The notes: generated from the letters alone by a model not told the origin. Counted from the first letter of the stretch, positions 35,900 to 44,681 are shown. The stretch: 58,443 nt of DNA from Candidatus Latescibacterota bacterium (GCA_020852055.1 JADZBP010000049.1:1-58443); one strand, 5' to 3'. Numbers and translations: made by a program.

Positions 35900-38800
35900 T
35901 CAGGAGCCCATACGTTCCCGCAGGCGGCGCGAGAGCAACCGCATCATACTGAAGGCGATGGAGGAATAACGGCGCAGGATTCGTTCGAGGTCGCGGCGCT
36001 GCAGCGAGAGCAGATGTACCTCGGATACCGCCACCACCGATGCCGAACGCGGCTCGTCGTCGAGTAGCGACATGTCGCCGAATACCTGTTTCTCCGCCAG
36101 GGCGGCGATGGGGGCCTCGGCGCCTGCCTTGCGCACCTCCAGCTGCCCACGCACCACGATATACATCTTGTCGCCGCGGCTGCCCTCCTTGATCACCGTG
36201 CCTCCCGGCCGCACACTCTCCTCCTGCATGGACAGGGCGATGTGGTAGAGTTCCTCCAGCGGCAGGGCGGCAAAGAGCGACGAACCCTTGAGAAAGGCGA
36301 TCTTGTCCATGGTGGTCAGTGGCTGGTCTGCGGCGTCCATCGCCGATGCTCCTCTCTTGGCTAGAATCTGGTCGGCCAGTTCCCCGGCTTCGGCAGCCAG
36401 GTCCCGCCCCTGCCGGCGCCGGGTTTCGAGCAGCGCCTGCTGTCCCAACGCCGCCGCCGTCCACACCGCCGCCAGTTGCGTCCACCGCTCCGTTCCGGCC
36501 AGCAATTCCCCGAGCACCTCCTCCAGCACCACCTCAGCGGCCACCTGGGGGGATTGCTCCGGGGCGGCCTCGATGAGGGGCAGCAGCAGCTTGAGCAGAC
36601 CCGGATCGCCGATATTTTCGAGCAACTCCACCGCCTGGTCGCGGCCCTCCTGATCGCTGCCGCCGAGGCGCTCCAACAGGTCGCTCACCACCCCGCTGTC
36701 GCTGAGGGCCCCCAGCAGCCTGATGACGCCGCTCTGGACCAGCTGCAGTTCTAACTGCAATTGGTCGATCATCAGGCTCACCGCGGGCAGCGCGGCGCTG
36801 GGCCGCAACAGTTGGATGGCTGCCAGATGGCGGTTGGCCGCCAGGAGCCGGGCCCGGCACGAGGCCATCAGGGCCGGGGCCAGTGCCGGGTCGTCCATGG
36901 AGATCAGCGCGGCCAGCAACCCCTCCCAGGCCTTGAGCGGCAGTTGCTCCAGCTGCGCCACCAACTCCAGACGCGCGGTGGCCCCGCTGATCCCCGCCAG
37001 CGCCTGTTCCGCCGCCTCGACCACGTCGGGGTCGGGGTCCTCCAGCGCCGCGATGAACTCCGCCGGCTTGCCGCTGCGTTGCGCCAGGCTGCGCACCACC
37101 GCCTCGCGCCCCGCCGGATGTGGGTGCTGCAGGTGGGCGCGCACCTGCGGGAACTCGTCCTCGGGCATCGCCTGGGCCGCGCGGATGCCGGCGCTGATCT
37201 GGTTAATATCCTCGCTCTGCAACAGGTCGCGGACCAGGGCCCGGCGCTGCCCGGCCGTGCCCTCGTCGGCAAGACCCTCGAGCACCACACAGAACTCCGC
37301 CTGCACCGCCGCGTTGCCCGCCTCTAGAACCAGGCGCGGGGCCACTGCCGCAATCACCTCCTGCCGGCGCAGCGCCGTCGCCGTGGCCCCCGTCCGCAGG
37401 GCCAGGGCCCGGGCCGCGTGCTGCCGCACCTCGGCGTCCTCGTCGGCCAGGCGCGGCAGGATGCGGCTCAGGCCCTCGTCCTCCGCGCCGCTGGGCCCCA
37501 GCGCTTCGAGCGCCGCGCTGCGGATCCGCGGATTCTGATGGTCGATCAGGGGCAGGCAGGCAGCCGCCGTCACCGGCCCGGGGCTCTGGCGCAGGATCTC
37601 GATGCCCAGTTGCCGGACCTGGTCGTCGCGATGCTGCAACAGACTGCTGGCGAACTCCCCCGAACCGGCGATCAACTGCCGCATCGACGCCAGGGCATTG
37701 GCGTCCTCGACGGCGATGTCCTGTTCGCGCACCGCGCGGATGAGCACTTCGGTGTACCGACGCCGCAGGTGCCAGCCGCCGGCCACCAGCAGCACACTCA
37801 GGCCGGCCAGGGCGAGGAACATCTGCTGGAGGGTGAGCAGTTGCTGGGCGTGCAGGGCGGTCAGCCCGGCGCCGACCAGGCCGCCCACCAGCATGAAGCC
37901 GCCCTCCATGATCATGCGCGCCCCGTCGCTGTGGCGCTGGGGCACCAGCTTGATCAACACCTGATAGGTGGGGGCCACCACACTGTCGAGCAGCAGGAAG
38001 TTGGCCAGGTTGAGGGCGAAGACGGTCCACAACTCGGCGAAGGGGCCGTGACCGCCAAAGGTGGCACTCAGCACCAGGGCCACCAACAAGTACACCCCGC
38101 AGACCCAGGTGTAGGTATTGCCCGCTCCCACCCAGCGCAGCACCAGGCGCAGCAGGAAGGTGGTGACGATCAGGGTGCCGATGCCGGTGGCCCCGTAGAA
38201 GAGCCCGAAGAAACCGGTGGTCTGGGCTTCGCTCTGGTAGTGGCTGGCGGCCACCACGTTGAAGGCGTAGTGGATGGCGGTATACAGGGCGAGGATGCCG
38301 ATGGAGAGGACAAAGAGCGCCTGCAGGTACCCGGAGCGGCTGCAGAATCGCAGGTTCTCGGAGAAGGTGGCCCCCTCCTCCTCCTCACCCTGGTGGGCCA
38401 CCACGAAGTAGCGCCGGACCAGGGGCAATAGCAGGGCGAGGATCAGCAGCAGATCGAGGGCGGCCAGGCCGTACAGCTGCCAGGAGGAGAGCACCGGGCC
38501 CAGCACCCGCACCAGAAAGCCGCCGCTGATATCGCCGATGGTGGCGCTGGCGGCGAAAAGGGGGAAAAACACCTTGGCCCGCGAACTGTAGCAGATGCCC
38601 CCGGCCACCACCCACACCTGAAAACCGGCCAGACTGCGCACCAGTTCCGACGAGATGAAGAGCCACGGGTAGAACGCCGCGCCCAGCGGGCTTTCGCCGG
38701 CCTGAAGCTCGCGCCAGAGCATCGCCACATTGAAGAGCAGCACCGCGGCCAAGCCCGCCATCATGCCAAAAAGCAGCCGCTGCCGAGAGCAACGGGCGCT

Positions 38801-39019
38801 CAACACCGAGAGCACAACCATGTTCAGGGAGAAGAGCACGGCGATGGCCGTGTACATCAGCGGCAGCTGGTCCACGCCGGCGCGGCTGTTGAATACCGCC
38901 GCGGCCACACTCTTGACGATGCCGTCGGCGATATTGGCCAGCAGGAAGATGGCTGCCGCGTGGACCAGGCGGGGCACCTCGTGACGCCGCAGATTGAAGA
39001 GTCTGAGCAGGTGGGTCAT
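35900..39019 (-). CDS. Nucleotide-transporter-like (NTT/MFS) membrane domain fused to HEAT repeats and a cyclic-nucleotide-binding domain
   Basis: 1,039 residues. Residues 1-~420 form about 12 membrane helices resembling ADP/ATP (Npt1/Npt2-type) carriers. Residues ~440-880 are HEAT-type helical repeats (DDQVRQLGIEILRQSPG, NPRIRSAALEALGPSG, DEDAEVRQHAARALALR). Residues ~905-1035 form a cNMP-binding domain (FAALPLEELYHIAL, GDKMYIVVRGQLEV, FGDMSLLDDEPRSASVVA). The phosphate-binding cassette reads FGDMSLLDDEPRSA, close to the canonical FGE-x-AL-x-x-x-x-R-[ST]A. Probably a transporter controlled by a cyclic nucleotide. Last gene of a six-gene minus-strand cluster. Confidence 0.85.
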   Translation of the reverse strand: MTHLLRLFNLRRHEVPRLVHAAAIFLLANIADGIVKSVAAAVFNSRAGVDQLPLMYTAIAVLFSLNMVVLSVLSARCSRQRLLFGMMAGLAAVLLFNVAMLWRELQAGESPLGAAFYPWLFISSELVRSLAGFQVWVVAGGICYSSRAKVFFPLFAASATIGDISGGFLVRVLGPVLSSWQLYGLAALDLLLILALLLPLVRRYFVVAHQGEEEEGATFSENLRFCSRSGYLQALFVLSIGILALYTAIHYAFNVVAASHYQSEAQTTGFFGLFYGATGIGTLIVTTFLLRLVLRWVGAGNTYTWVCGVYLLVALVLSATFGGHGPFAELWTVFALNLANFLLLDSVVAPTYQVLIKLVPQRHSDGARMIMEGGFMLVGGLVGAGLTALHAQQLLTLQQMFLALAGLSVLLVAGGWHLRRRYTEVLIRAVREQDIAVEDANALASMRQLIAGSGEFASSLLQHRDDQVRQLGIEILRQSPGPVTAAACLPLIDHQNPRIRSAALEALGPSGAEDEGLSRILPRLADEDAEVRQHAARALALRTGATATALRRQEVIAAVAPRLVLEAGNAAVQAEFCVVLEGLADEGTAGQRRALVRDLLQSEDINQISAGIRAAQAMPEDEFPQVRAHLQHPHPAGREAVVRSLAQRSGKPAEFIAALEDPDPDVVEAAEQALAGISGATARLELVAQLEQLPLKAWEGLLAALISMDDPALAPALMASCRARLLAANRHLAAIQLLRPSAALPAVSLMIDQLQLELQLVQSGVIRLLGALSDSGVVSDLLERLGGSDQEGRDQAVELLENIGDPGLLKLLLPLIEAAPEQSPQVAAEVVLEEVLGELLAGTERWTQLAAVWTAAALGQQALLETRRRQGRDLAAEAGELADQILAKRGASAMDAADQPLTTMDKIAFLKGSSLFAALPLEELYHIALSMQEESVRPGGTVIKEGSRGDKMYIVVRGQLEVRKAGAEAPIAALAEKQVFGDMSLLDDEPRSASVVAVSEVHLLSLQRRDLERILRRYSSIAFSMMRLLSRRLRERMGS

Positions 39020-39038
39020 CGGCGCGCCTGTCTGCGGG

Positions 39039-40187
39039 TCAGACCCGCCCCAGCCGTTGATCCTCCTCGGTCAGCCACTTGCCGTAATCGCGCGACCCGG
39101 TTGTCGGCTCACCCAGGCCCGCCTCGGCCCGCCAGCGCCGCAGGGGCTGCCGCCGGTCCGCCTGGGGCAATTCCACCCGCCCCCCATCGGCGGCCGAGGC
39201 GAATATGCCCATCATGATTTCGAGCACGTGCCGGCCGGCCTGGCCGCTGCAGGCGTGTTCGCGCCCCTCGTCGAGGGCCCGCACAAACTCGTCGGCGTAC
39301 GCATAGTCGGCTTCATCGGCCTGGCCGGGCACAAAACCGGGCGTGGCCGGTGTTTCCAGGGGCTGCCAGGCAACACCGCCCGGAACGAAATGGGGCGCCG
39401 GCAACCACCACAGACCGCTGCTTTTCCAGAAGAGCCGGCCTTCGGTGCCGTAGACCTCCATCGCGTAACCGGCCGAATCGACCTTGGGGAAACGGTGCTG
39501 GAGCAAGACCCCGCTGACGTTGTCGGCGTACTCCAGCACCGCGCTGAGCCGCTCCCCGGCCACCACCCCCATGCCGCCGGGGGCCACCAGCACATCCTCC
39601 GGCCCCACCCGCCGGCCAGCCACCGTGCCCAGCGCCGCCACCGAGCGGCAGGGGCCGGCCACCCCGCACATATTGGTCAACATATGGGTGCCGATATTCA
39701 GCAACCCGTACCCGGCGTAATACCCCTTGCCGCTGCCCTGCACGTGGCGCAACTGCCCGATGCGGCCCGCCGCCACCGCCTGGCACAACGCCCGCATCGG
39801 CGCCCCCACCCGGCCCTGGTGATGCACCGCCAGGCGCACCCCCTTCTCGGCGGCCCGGGCCACCATGGCGTCGGCCTGCTCCAGGTCGGTGCACATCGGT
39901 TTCTCCACGTCCACGTGTACGCCCCGCTCCAGCACCCGCATCACCAGGGGATAGTGGAACTCGGTGCCCGTGGGGATGGCCACCAGGTCCGGCTGCGCTT
40001 CGTCCAGCATCCGGTCGAGGTCGGTGTAGCGGGCGGCCAAGCCCAACTCGCCGCCGAGCTTTTCTAGCAGTTCCGGCTCCAGGTCACAGAGGGCGACCAC
40101 CTCGGTGCGGGGGTGCTGGTGGTACGCCCGTGCGGCGGCACTGCCGCGGCTGCGGCAGCCCAGGATGGCGACGCGGTAGGTTTTCAG
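39039..40187 (-). CDS. Gfo/Idh/MocA family NAD(P)-dependent oxidoreductase
   Basis: 382 residues. Rossmann start YRVAILGCRSRGSAAARAY, then VEKPMCTDLEQAD (the EKP signature with catalytic Lys) and a C-terminal beta-sheet domain. The family oxidises or reduces sugars and related polyols. The Rossmann strand is encoded upstream of the first usual start codon (GTG 40100); the only start that includes it is CTG 40187, with AAGGAGG six bases ahead and placed 13 bases after the previous stop. Substrate unknown. Confidence 0.88.
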   Translation of the reverse strand: MKTYRVAILGCRSRGSAAARAYHQHPRTEVVALCDLEPELLEKLGGELGLAARYTDLDRMLDEAQPDLVAIPTGTEFHYPLVMRVLERGVHVDVEKPMCTDLEQADAMVARAAEKGVRLAVHHQGRVGAPMRALCQAVAAGRIGQLRHVQGSGKGYYAGYGLLNIGTHMLTNMCGVAGPCRSVAALGTVAGRRVGPEDVLVAPGGMGVVAGERLSAVLEYADNVSGVLLQHRFPKVDSAGYAMEVYGTEGRLFWKSSGLWWLPAPHFVPGGVAWQPLETPATPGFVPGQADEADYAYADEFVRALDEGREHACSGQAGRHVLEIMMGIFASAADGGRVELPQADRRQPLRRWRAEAGLGEPTTGSRDYGKWLTEEDQRLGRV

Positions 40188-40200
40188 GTTGGTCCTCCTT

Positions 40201-41235
40201 TCACGGGTCTTGGTCCTGCCGCCAGAGGTCGATCATCTTCGGCCCGTCGGCGATGTATTCCTCGGCTTTGATGTCGGTCATGGTGCGCAGTCTTTCGGTC
40301 ACCGCCGAGATGCGTTTCACCTGCGCCTCGATGGTGCGCAGCTTGGCGACCACCCCTTCGTCGAACTCGGGATGCAGGAGGCGCAGCGCCTGGGCGCTGT
40401 TGGCGATGATGTTCAGCGGGTTGTTGATCTCGTGGTTGACGGCCACCACCATCTGCCCGACCACGGCCAGCTTCTCCATGCGCAGCAGCTCCTGTTCGAG
40501 CCGGGTCTGCACCGTCAGATCCTCGCAGACGAGGATGGCGCCTACCACCTGCCCGCGGTGGTCGCGCAGGGCCGTCGCCGCCACCGCCAGCACCAGCTCG
40601 CCGGCCGGGGTGGCCAGACGCTGCGTGAGGTCGGCCTTTTCCTGCTCCTCGCGGATTACCGGCCGGCACAGATCCTGCCACTGGCTGCCCGTTCCCGGCA
40701 ACAGCGCCTCGAGGGTGGTGCCGATGGTCTCGACCATGCCCTGCTGCACCCCCAGCCGCGCCAGGAAACCAAGCTGCTGCTGGTTGATGAAGGTCACCTT
40801 GAACTCGCGGTTGAGCACCGCCACCCCCAGGGAGATGCTCGCCAGGATATGCTCGAGATAATGCCGGGCGTCGAGTTGTATCTCCTCGGAGATACGCTGG
40901 TGGGTCACGTCCCCGAAGAGCACTAGGAAAGCTCCGGCAGCCGCAGGTGCGGCCCACACCCGGACCTGGTAGCAGCGTTCGCCGCGCTGCCAGGCAAAAC
41001 CCTCCTCGGCCTCGGGGCCGGCCAGCCGCGCCGTGGCCAGGGCCAGTTCGTCTCCCAGCTCCTGGTCCGCGCCGATCGCCGCACTCACCAGGGCCGCCTG
41101 TGCGGCCTCGTCCCCCTTGCGCACCTCGAAGAGCGCCGAAGCCCGCCGGTTGCAGACCAGGACCTGGAGGGCCCCGTCCACCACCAGGAGGGGCAGCGGG
41201 AACTGCTGCAGCAACTGCTGGGCGGCCCTCTCCAT
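40201..41235 (-). CDS. PAS / HisKA protein lacking a catalytic ATPase domain
   Basis: 344 residues. Two PAS-like regions (~1-115 and ~125-245; FPLPLLVVDGALQVLVCNRRA and SISLGVAVLNREFKVTFINQQ), then a HisKA dimerisation helix pair with phospho-acceptor His268 (AVNHEINNPLNIIANSAQAL). The chain ends ~60 residues after the helix pair with GPKMIDLW; there is no HATPase_c N, G1 or G2 box. So it can dimerise and perhaps accept a phosphate but cannot phosphorylate itself. ATG 41235 has GGGAG four bases ahead. Likely works with the HDOD protein encoded 8 bases upstream. Confidence 0.85.
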   Translation of the reverse strand: MERAAQQLLQQFPLPLLVVDGALQVLVCNRRASALFEVRKGDEAAQAALVSAAIGADQELGDELALATARLAGPEAEEGFAWQRGERCYQVRVWAAPAAAGAFLVLFGDVTHQRISEEIQLDARHYLEHILASISLGVAVLNREFKVTFINQQQLGFLARLGVQQGMVETIGTTLEALLPGTGSQWQDLCRPVIREEQEKADLTQRLATPAGELVLAVAATALRDHRGQVVGAILVCEDLTVQTRLEQELLRMEKLAVVGQMVVAVNHEINNPLNIIANSAQALRLLHPEFDEGVVAKLRTIEAQVKRISAVTERLRTMTDIKAEEYIADGPKMIDLWRQDQDP

Positions 41236-41243
41236 GGCGCTCC

Positions 41244-42080
41244 CTACATGCGGGGGATATCGTCGAGTTCCGCGTCCATCCGCTCCATGATCCGGCGGAG
41301 GTCCTCGACACTCAGGTCGAGCAATTTGACCGCCGCCGCCTGCAGCAGCGGGATCTTGCGGTCCCCGCCGCTGCCCAGGGCCTCGGCCCGGCAGAGGATG
41401 TCGGCCAGATGCACCACCGCGGTCCATTCGGCGTGGCTGCGGTGGGCCCGGAAATCGTGGTGATCACTGACCGGCGCCACCAGTTTGACCGGCAGGGTCC
41501 ATTTCTCCAGCAGCCACCCTCCCACCAGGCCGTGGTGGGCGCCGAGCACCTCGTTTTCCGCCTCGTAAAAAAGAAGGTCACCGGTCTCGACCAGCGACCG
41601 GACCTGGCGGAACTCCTCGGCAAATCCCTGGAAGAGCACCACCTTGCCCAGGTCGTGCAACAGGCCACTTACACTCAACTCCTCCACCTCGTCCATGCCG
41701 CGGTGTTCGGCGATGAAGGCGCAGGTGCGGGCGCAGGCCAGCGAGTGCTCCCACAACCCGGGCAGGGCCTCCTCCATGTCTTCGAGGGCCGAACAGCTCA
41801 GCACCAGGCCCTTCACCGCATCGAAACCCAGCATGGTCACCGCGTGGGTGATGGTGGAGATGGGCCGCGAGAAGCCGTAGAACCCCGAGTTGACCAGCTT
41901 CAGCACCTTGGCGGTGAGCACCTGGTCCTTGGCGATCTCGTCGCCCAGTTGCCGGCTGGAGGTCTGGGGGCTGTCCACCATGCCGACCACCCGGGCGATC
42001 ACCACCGGCAGGGTGGGCAGGTTGTTGGCCCGTTCCAGGTGCTGGCGCACCCGCTCTTTGCGCGCTTCCAGTTCGTCCAC
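41244..42080 (-). CDS. HDOD domain signalling protein
   Basis: 278 residues, GTG start at 42080 with GAGG four bases ahead. The HDOD domain spans ~15-215: NLPTLPVVIARVVGMVDSP, AKVLKLVNSGFYG, ITHAVTMLGFDAVKGLVL, and the HD-like LLHDLGKVVLF and HHGLVGGWLLEKW. HDOD proteins act in signalling and stress responses; several retain part of the HD metal site, as here. No output or GGDEF/EAL domain is fused. Confidence 0.9.
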   Translation of the reverse strand: MDELEARKERVRQHLERANNLPTLPVVIARVVGMVDSPQTSSRQLGDEIAKDQVLTAKVLKLVNSGFYGFSRPISTITHAVTMLGFDAVKGLVLSCSALEDMEEALPGLWEHSLACARTCAFIAEHRGMDEVEELSVSGLLHDLGKVVLFQGFAEEFRQVRSLVETGDLLFYEAENEVLGAHHGLVGGWLLEKWTLPVKLVAPVSDHHDFRAHRSHAEWTAVVHLADILCRAEALGSGGDRKIPLLQAAAVKLLDLSVEDLRRIMERMDAELDDIPRM

Positions 42081-42086
42081 GCGGCC

Positions 42087-42383
42087 TCAGCGCCGGCCCA
42101 GGTGGCGGCGGGCGGTCTGCTCGATATGGCGCATCAGCGGCTGGTCCTGCCAGTCGGCGAAGCGGTGTTCCAGGTCGTCCAGCAATTGGGCGCTGGTCTT
42201 CTCCGAGGTCCAGGCCCCCTGTCCCTCGATGTTTAGCTCAAAAACCCCCCAGCCCTGCAGGCGCGACAGCACCGCCGGCGAGAGTTTGGCCCCCTTGGGC
42301 AGCAGGGTCCGGCCCTGCCGATCGGTCACCGGCGCGGCGAGTACGTCGCCGACCTTCGCTTCCTGGACGCGGATACGGCGCAT
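42087..42383 (-). CDS. Small conserved protein upstream of the HDOD gene, function unknown
   Basis: 98 residues. MRRIRVQEAKVGDVLAAPV then GRTLLPKGAKLSPAVLSRLQGWGVFELNI: this beta-hairpin/helix pattern resembles the short N-terminal module that precedes HD-GYP and HDOD domains in other proteins (KVGMVLAEDVYDxxGxLLLxKGTxL). Here it is a separate gene six bases from the HDOD gene, suggesting the two proteins act as one split unit. Confidence 0.72.
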   Translation of the reverse strand: MRRIRVQEAKVGDVLAAPVTDRQGRTLLPKGAKLSPAVLSRLQGWGVFELNIEGQGAWTSEKTSAQLLDDLEHRFADWQDQPLMRHIEQTARRHLGRR

Positions 42384-42393
42384 CTGGTCTCTC

Positions 42394-43098
42394 TCAGACG
42401 ATGTCCATCAGTTCGGCCTTTTTGGCGTACCCCTTGAAATGCCCCTGCACCCAGGCCATGGGCGCGGCGCACAGGGCATTGAATCCCCCCCAGGTCCAGT
42501 TGAGCGGCCATTCGCGGTGGCCCGCCGCCCGCAGGACCTGCCGCCGCTCCCCGTCGGCCAGTTCGAGGGTGCTGTGCAACTGCCGCAACGCCCGCTCGTA
42601 GACCGAGGTGATCAGGTTGTAGATATGCCGCTCCAGCTTCTCGGGCTGGGTCACCCGCACCCGCGGGCAGAGCATGCTGCCCTCGCGGCGGGCAAAGCCC
42701 TTGAGCCAGGTCTCGGGCAGGACGTCGCGGTATTGTTCCAGGGCCTGATCGATGCGCTGGCGATCCATCACTGCATAGGTGCGGCAGATCAAGGGCCGCA
42801 CCGGGTAGATGGTGCAGGCATGGTTCTCGCCCAGAAAGGGGCAGCGGCGGGGCCGCTCCTCGGTGAAGGCGAAGAGTTCCCGCTGGCGCTGGACCGGGAA
42901 CTGCTCCCGCACGTACGCGGCGATATTGAGGTACTCGGCGCTGTACAGGGGGAACATGGTGGCGTACCCCTGGTCGAACTCGGTGTCGCTCAGCGCACAG
43001 CATTCCCCCGAGCTGGCGCAGCAGGTCGAGTGCACCTGGTCGTAGAGGATCTGGAGCTGGCTGGAGAGGTCTTCGGCGGGCGGGAGCTTGGCTTCCAT
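42394..43098 (-). CDS. YkgJ family cysteine-cluster protein
   Basis: 234 residues. Cysteines at 26, 27, 33, 34 (STCCASSGECC) and at 86, 95, 105 (RRCPFLGENHACTIYPVRPLICRTY) give the CxxxCxxCC-type cluster of UPF0153/YkgJ, thought to bind Fe-S or zinc. ATG 43098 has no clear ribosome-binding site; GTG 43113 with AGGGG four bases ahead adds five residues and may be the true start. First gene of the six-gene cluster ending at the terminator near 35.85 kb. Confidence 0.85.
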   Translation of the reverse strand: MEAKLPPAEDLSSQLQILYDQVHSTCCASSGECCALSDTEFDQGYATMFPLYSAEYLNIAAYVREQFPVQRQRELFAFTEERPRRCPFLGENHACTIYPVRPLICRTYAVMDRQRIDQALEQYRDVLPETWLKGFARREGSMLCPRVRVTQPEKLERHIYNLITSVYERALRQLHSTLELADGERRQVLRAAGHREWPLNWTWGGFNALCAAPMAWVQGHFKGYAKKAELMDIV

Positions 43099-43142
43099 GA
43101 CCAAAAGATGCACATCGCCCCTGCCCGGCGCAACCGCTTCGC

Positions 43143-43172
43143 TTGACAGGGCCCGAAACCGACTTTTATAAT
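43143..43172 (+). promoter_or_regulatory. Consensus sigma70-type promoter
   Basis: TTGACA (43143-43148), 18-base spacer, TATAAT (43167-43172): both hexamers exact. It faces the 58-residue gene at 43190. Confidence 0.85.
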
Positions 43173-43189
43173 TCGGGAAAGGGGCAGAG

Positions 43190-43366
43190 ATGGAACAAAA
43201 GCGGAAATTTCTGGGCGTCAATTTCGACTGCTGCCGGGTCTATGCGCGCATCTACCTGAACCCCGAGGGCACCGCCTACCGCGGCATGTGTCCCCGCTGC
43301 GGCAAACGCCTGGAGATCAAGGTGGGCCCCGGCGGCACCAGCAGCCGTTTCTTCACCGCCCGTTAG
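43190..43366 (+). CDS. Conserved 58-residue zinc-ribbon-like protein
   Basis: Opens 17 bases after a perfect -10 box, with AGGGG before ATG. Residues: basic start MEQKRKF, paired Cys14-Cys15, then Cys34-x-x-Cys37 (MCPRCGKR), and a glycine-rich tail (KVGPGGTSSRFF). Four cysteines could hold one zinc. I recall similar short proteins in other bacteria but know of no assigned function. Its 3' end overlaps the ceramidase-like gene on the other strand by 14 bases. Confidence 0.82.
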   Translation: MEQKRKFLGVNFDCCRVYARIYLNPEGTAYRGMCPRCGKRLEIKVGPGGTSSRFFTAR

Positions 43367-44672
43367 CCACTTCCCCCATCAGCCTCGCCGCCGCCGCCCG
43401 GATCAGCCCCTCTGACTGGGGCCCGATCATCTGCACACTCGGGTACACCTTGTAGGCTTCGTCGACCTCATAGCCGCCGCGCGGATACTCGTCGGCGGTG
43501 GGCACATAGCCGATACAGCCGTTGGCGTACCCGCAGAGCAGCACCGGGTGGGCGCCCTGCCCGGCCTCCAGGTCCAGCTGGTACCGCACGAAGATCTCCC
43601 CTTCCATGCCCAGCAACACCATCTCGCCCAGCCTCAGGGCCTGAATCTCGAAAGGCTGCACCTGCCCGGTGGTGCCCCGGCGGGCCAACTCCAGCATGGC
43701 CTCCGCCCAGTCCAGGCGGGCCTGCGGCACCCGGCGGGCCCAGGCGTCCCCGGCGGCAGCGAGGCCATGGAGTTCGGCCTTGAGCTGCAGACCCAACTTC
43801 TCCAGCTCGGCCTGCAGGCGCGGCGGCGGGTCCATCAAGGGCAAGAGCACCTGCTCGCCGGCCCAGCCCAAGCCCTCGCCCGGCACGGGGGCAGCCGCAG
43901 CCAACCCGCCAAGGACGGCCTCGGCCAGTTCGGCGCCAGCCCGGTCCACCAGGGCAAAATCGCCATGCCCGCAACGCGGATTGATATCGCCGCAGGCGCC
44001 GTTGACAAAGAGCGCTGGCCGGCCCGTTCGCGCCTCGATCAGCCGGGCAGCGGCGCCGGGGAATTCGGCGCTGAGCTGGTGGTTGCCGTTGCCCAGGACC
44101 ACCGGATGGCAGGCGTGGCTGAACACCGTGGCCACCGCTCCCACCTGCAGGACATGGGCGTAGTCGGCCACGGGTCCGGCGGGATTATTGCCGATCACCA
44201 GCTCTCCCTGGCGCTGCTCGCGGCGGTTGATCCCCAACTGGGCGGGCACCCGCCGGTAGCGCAGCTCCGCAGGCTGGAGTTGGCCGGCGGCCTGCACCCC
44301 GGCCGCCACCACCGCCTCCCGCACCTGGGCCAGGTACCCGGCGTCCAGGTCTCCCATGCCGCGGAAGGACATGGTCAGCGGCCCGGCGTGGGTATGGGAG
44401 CAGCAGACCATTGCCGCCGCGCCGGGGATGCCGGCGCGTTGCTCCAGGCCGTGGCGGATCGGCGCCACGGCGCTGGCATCGAGTCCCACCAGGTCGAGCG
44501 AAACCAGGGCAACCCGTTGGGAGCCCCTGGCCAGCACCAGCACCTTGGCCATCAGCGCATCGCGGCTGCCGACCGCCCCCGATTTGCGGCCCCAGTACCC
44601 GCCCATGTGAATCCCGGCGGGCGAGGTGATATCGATACTGGCGCATCCAGCCAGCAATCCTAGCTCGGCCAT
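43353..44672 (-). CDS. Neutral/alkaline ceramidase-like hydrolase
   Basis: 439 residues. Matches the N-terminal catalytic domain of neutral/alkaline non-lysosomal ceramidases: start ASIDITSPAGIHMGGYWGR, metal-site motif CSHTHAGP, FSHACHPVVLG, and NGACGDINPRCGHG. Shorter than characterised bacterial ceramidases (~650 residues), lacking the C-terminal Ig-like domain, as in many environmental homologues. No signal peptide, so probably cytoplasmic and not necessarily acting on ceramide. ATG has AGGAAGG just ahead. Last gene of the cNMP-binding cluster. Confidence 0.87.
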   Translation of the reverse strand: MAELGLLAGCASIDITSPAGIHMGGYWGRKSGAVGSRDALMAKVLVLARGSQRVALVSLDLVGLDASAVAPIRHGLEQRAGIPGAAAMVCCSHTHAGPLTMSFRGMGDLDAGYLAQVREAVVAAGVQAAGQLQPAELRYRRVPAQLGINRREQRQGELVIGNNPAGPVADYAHVLQVGAVATVFSHACHPVVLGNGNHQLSAEFPGAAARLIEARTGRPALFVNGACGDINPRCGHGDFALVDRAGAELAEAVLGGLAAAAPVPGEGLGWAGEQVLLPLMDPPPRLQAELEKLGLQLKAELHGLAAAGDAWARRVPQARLDWAEAMLELARRGTTGQVQPFEIQALRLGEMVLLGMEGEIFVRYQLDLEAGQGAHPVLLCGYANGCIGYVPTADEYPRGGYEVDEAYKVYPSVQMIGPQSEGLIRAAAARLMGEVANGR

Positions 44673-44681
44673 ACCTTCCTC

